Assembly: GCA_041396245.1 (NCBI GenBank)
Contig: JAWKYW010000012.1
Span: 1-64,000 of the forward strand
DNA length: 64,000 bases
DNA from: Desulfobacillus sp041396245
GTDB lineage: Bacteria; Pseudomonadota; Gammaproteobacteria; Burkholderiales; Rhodocyclaceae
Direction: 5' to 3'
This document shows positions 63,087 through 64,000 of the stretch, piece after piece. Within the stretch, counting starts at the first letter, position 1; each line of letters starts with the position of its first letter. Below the pieces are notes generated by a model. That model was not told the origin of the DNA. It saw only the letters and a program-made list of their open reading frames with translations, and did no database searches. The position numbers and the translations under genes were made by a program.

Positions 63087-63831
63087 AACACGCTTCATCT
63101 ACGGCTTTCACGCCATCAATGCCCGGCTGCGGCAAAGCGCCGGCAGCGTGCAGGAAATTTATCTCGCTGCCGGCAAACAGGATGGACGCACGCGCGACCT
63201 CGTCAAGCTGGCCGAGGCCCAGGGCGTGCGCGTCATCTCGACCGACCCGGCGCGGCTGGACGGCATGGCCGGCGGCGACGGCAAGGCGGCGCGCCATCAG
63301 GGCGTCGTCGCGCGCATCTCCGCCGCGCAGCGCCACGTCACGCTTGACGACGTGCTCGACACCCTGGCCGAACCGGCCCTGCTGCTGGTGCTCGATGGCG
63401 TGCAGGATCCGCATAACCTCGGCGCCAGCTTGCGCGTGGCCGACGCCGCCGGGGCGCATGCCGTGGTGGCGCCGAAGGACAGGGCGGTCGGGCTCAACGC
63501 CACGGCCATCAAGGTAGCCTGCGGCGCCGCCGACAGCGTGCCATACGTCACCGTCACCAATCTGGCACGGGCGCTGCGCGAGATGCAGGAGCGCGGCATC
63601 CAAGCGGTCGGCGCCGATGCGGAGGCCGACCAGGACATCTACGGCATCGACCTCAAGGTGCCGCTGGCCCTGGTTCTGGGCGCAGAAGGCAGCGGCCTGC
63701 GACGCCTGACGCGGGAAACCTGCGACGCCCTGGTGAAGATTCCGATGCACGGCAGCGTGGAAAGCCTCAACGTCTCCGTCGCCAGTGGCATCTGCCTGTT
63801 CGAGGCGCGGCGTCAGAGAAATCCGGCCTGA
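63079..63831 (+). CDS. rlmB: 23S rRNA (guanosine-2'-O)-methyltransferase RlmB
   Basis: RlmB methylates G2251 in the peptidyl-tRNA site of 23S rRNA. The 250-residue SPOUT enzyme has an N-terminal substrate domain (FIYGFHAINARLRQSAGSVQEIYLAAG) and the knot motifs LLLVLDGVQDPHNLGASLRVADAAGAHAVV, LALVLGAEGSGLRRLTRETCD and KIPMHGSVESLNVSVASGICLFEARRQ. It starts with GTG (VAETRFIYGFHAINA), overlapping the rnr end by eight bases. The rnr-rlmB pair is conserved. Confidence 0.96.
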   Translation: MAETRFIYGFHAINARLRQSAGSVQEIYLAAGKQDGRTRDLVKLAEAQGVRVISTDPARLDGMAGGDGKAARHQGVVARISAAQRHVTLDDVLDTLAEPALLLVLDGVQDPHNLGASLRVADAAGAHAVVAPKDRAVGLNATAIKVACGAADSVPYVTVTNLARALREMQERGIQAVGADAEADQDIYGIDLKVPLALVLGAEGSGLRRLTRETCDALVKIPMHGSVESLNVSVASGICLFEARRQRNPA

Positions 63832-63871
63832 GGCCGGGATTGCCGTCGAACGTCTCTTTCGCTTCAAGCGC

Positions 63872-63900
63872 TTGATTTTCCGTGCTTGTGCGGTTAAGAT
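63872..63900 (+). promoter_or_regulatory. Promoter of the rpsF operon
   Basis: TTGATT (63872-63877) and TAAGAT (63895-63900) are spaced 17 bases. The rpsF start is 66 bases downstream. A hairpin in the leader (63921-63944) pairs CCCC-A-CCGC with GCGG-GGGG around a seven-base loop. Confidence 0.7.
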
Positions 63901-63920
63901 GTCCGGCTTTCAAAACCTTG

Positions 63921-63944
63921 CCCCACCGCACGCATGGCGGGGGG
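63921..63944 (+). promoter_or_regulatory. Leader hairpin of rpsF, possible S6:S18 binding site
   Basis: CCCC and CCGC (63921-63924, 63926-63929) pair with GCGG and GGGG (63937-63944), leaving a bulged A and the loop ACGCATG. Leaders of rpsF in many bacteria carry a structure bound by the S6:S18 protein complex for feedback control. The position and the CCG content fit, but I cannot fold or align it, so this remains tentative. Confidence 0.35.
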
Positions 63945-63965
63945 TCCAACCCATAAGGAGACTGC

Positions 63966-64000
63966 ATGCGACATTACGAAATCGTTTTCATCGTCCACCC
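63966..64000 (+). CDS. rpsF: Ribosomal protein S6 (start only; continues past the window)
   Basis: The first 11 codons read MRHYEIVFIVH, the conserved start of ribosomal protein S6 of the 30S subunit. AAGGAG lies eight bases upstream of the ATG. The order rnr-rlmB-rpsF is typical of betaproteobacteria. The gene is cut by the window edge. Confidence 0.93.
   Translation, partial: MRHYEIVFIVH

Overview
The window is 64 kb of a GC-rich chromosome from a betaproteobacterium, most likely in or near Rhodocyclales. The evidence is the style of the 16S and 5S rRNA sequences, the protein sequences, and gene neighbourhoods typical of the class: ispG-hisS-yfgM-bamB-der-hfq-hflX-hflK-hflC-DUF2065-hisZ-purA, then rnr-rlmB-rpsF. 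I do not name a genus. I see no transposase, phage, plasmid or CRISPR sequence, and no clear pseudogene.

Bases 1-22,230 hold a flagellar cluster. A long minus-strand operon runs fliF-fliG-fliH-fliI-fliJ-fliK-fliL-fliM-fliN-fliO-fliP-fliQ-fliR (basal body, switch, export gate, export ATPase). Divergent from it on the plus strand are a FlrB/FleS-type kinase, a FlrC/FleR-type sigma-54 activator and a detached fliE. A second minus-strand block runs fliC-flaG-fliD-fliS-fliT, a second FliK-like gene, flhX and a PilZ brake gene (ycgR). fliC has a near-consensus sigma-28 promoter. Two families of palindromic repeats sit at the gene ends here and supply the stop codons of fliR, fliN, fliE, ycgR and fliT.

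Bases 22,435-26,492 encode a diguanylate cyclase, a LuxR-type response regulator and a REC-PAS-HisKA_3 sensor kinase. After these come tRNA-Thr, a PaaX-family regulator and initiator tRNA-Met. The ribosomal RNA operon follows at about 27,968-33,860: promoter, boxA, 16S, tRNA-Ile, tRNA-Ala, 23S, 5S, terminator. Its 23S gene is about 3.3 kb rather than 2.9 kb. The extra length lies in three stem-closed insertions at the positions of helices 9, 25 and 45, the last two being classic sites of intervening sequences that RNase III removes.

Bases 33,977-45,270 hold a tungstate-type ABC permease and ATPase with no binding protein next to them, an exported protein with a transglutaminase-like Cys-His-Asp pattern, accA, tilS, a DctS/DctR pair, a DctPQM TRAP transporter for C4-dicarboxylate-like acids, a TerC/YjbE membrane protein and a universal stress protein.

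Bases 45,412-64,000 are housekeeping: ndk, rlmN, pilF, rodZ, ispG, hisS, yfgM, bamB, der, hfq, hflX, hflK, hflC, a DUF2065 gene, hisZ, purA, tRNA-Leu, rnr, rlmB and the start of rpsF. Many of these genes overlap by 4 bases or abut, which suggests long co-transcribed units. Overall the window describes a motile bacterium with c-di-GMP control of motility and organic-acid uptake. Its most unusual features are the repeat-derived stop codons and the expanded 23S rRNA.
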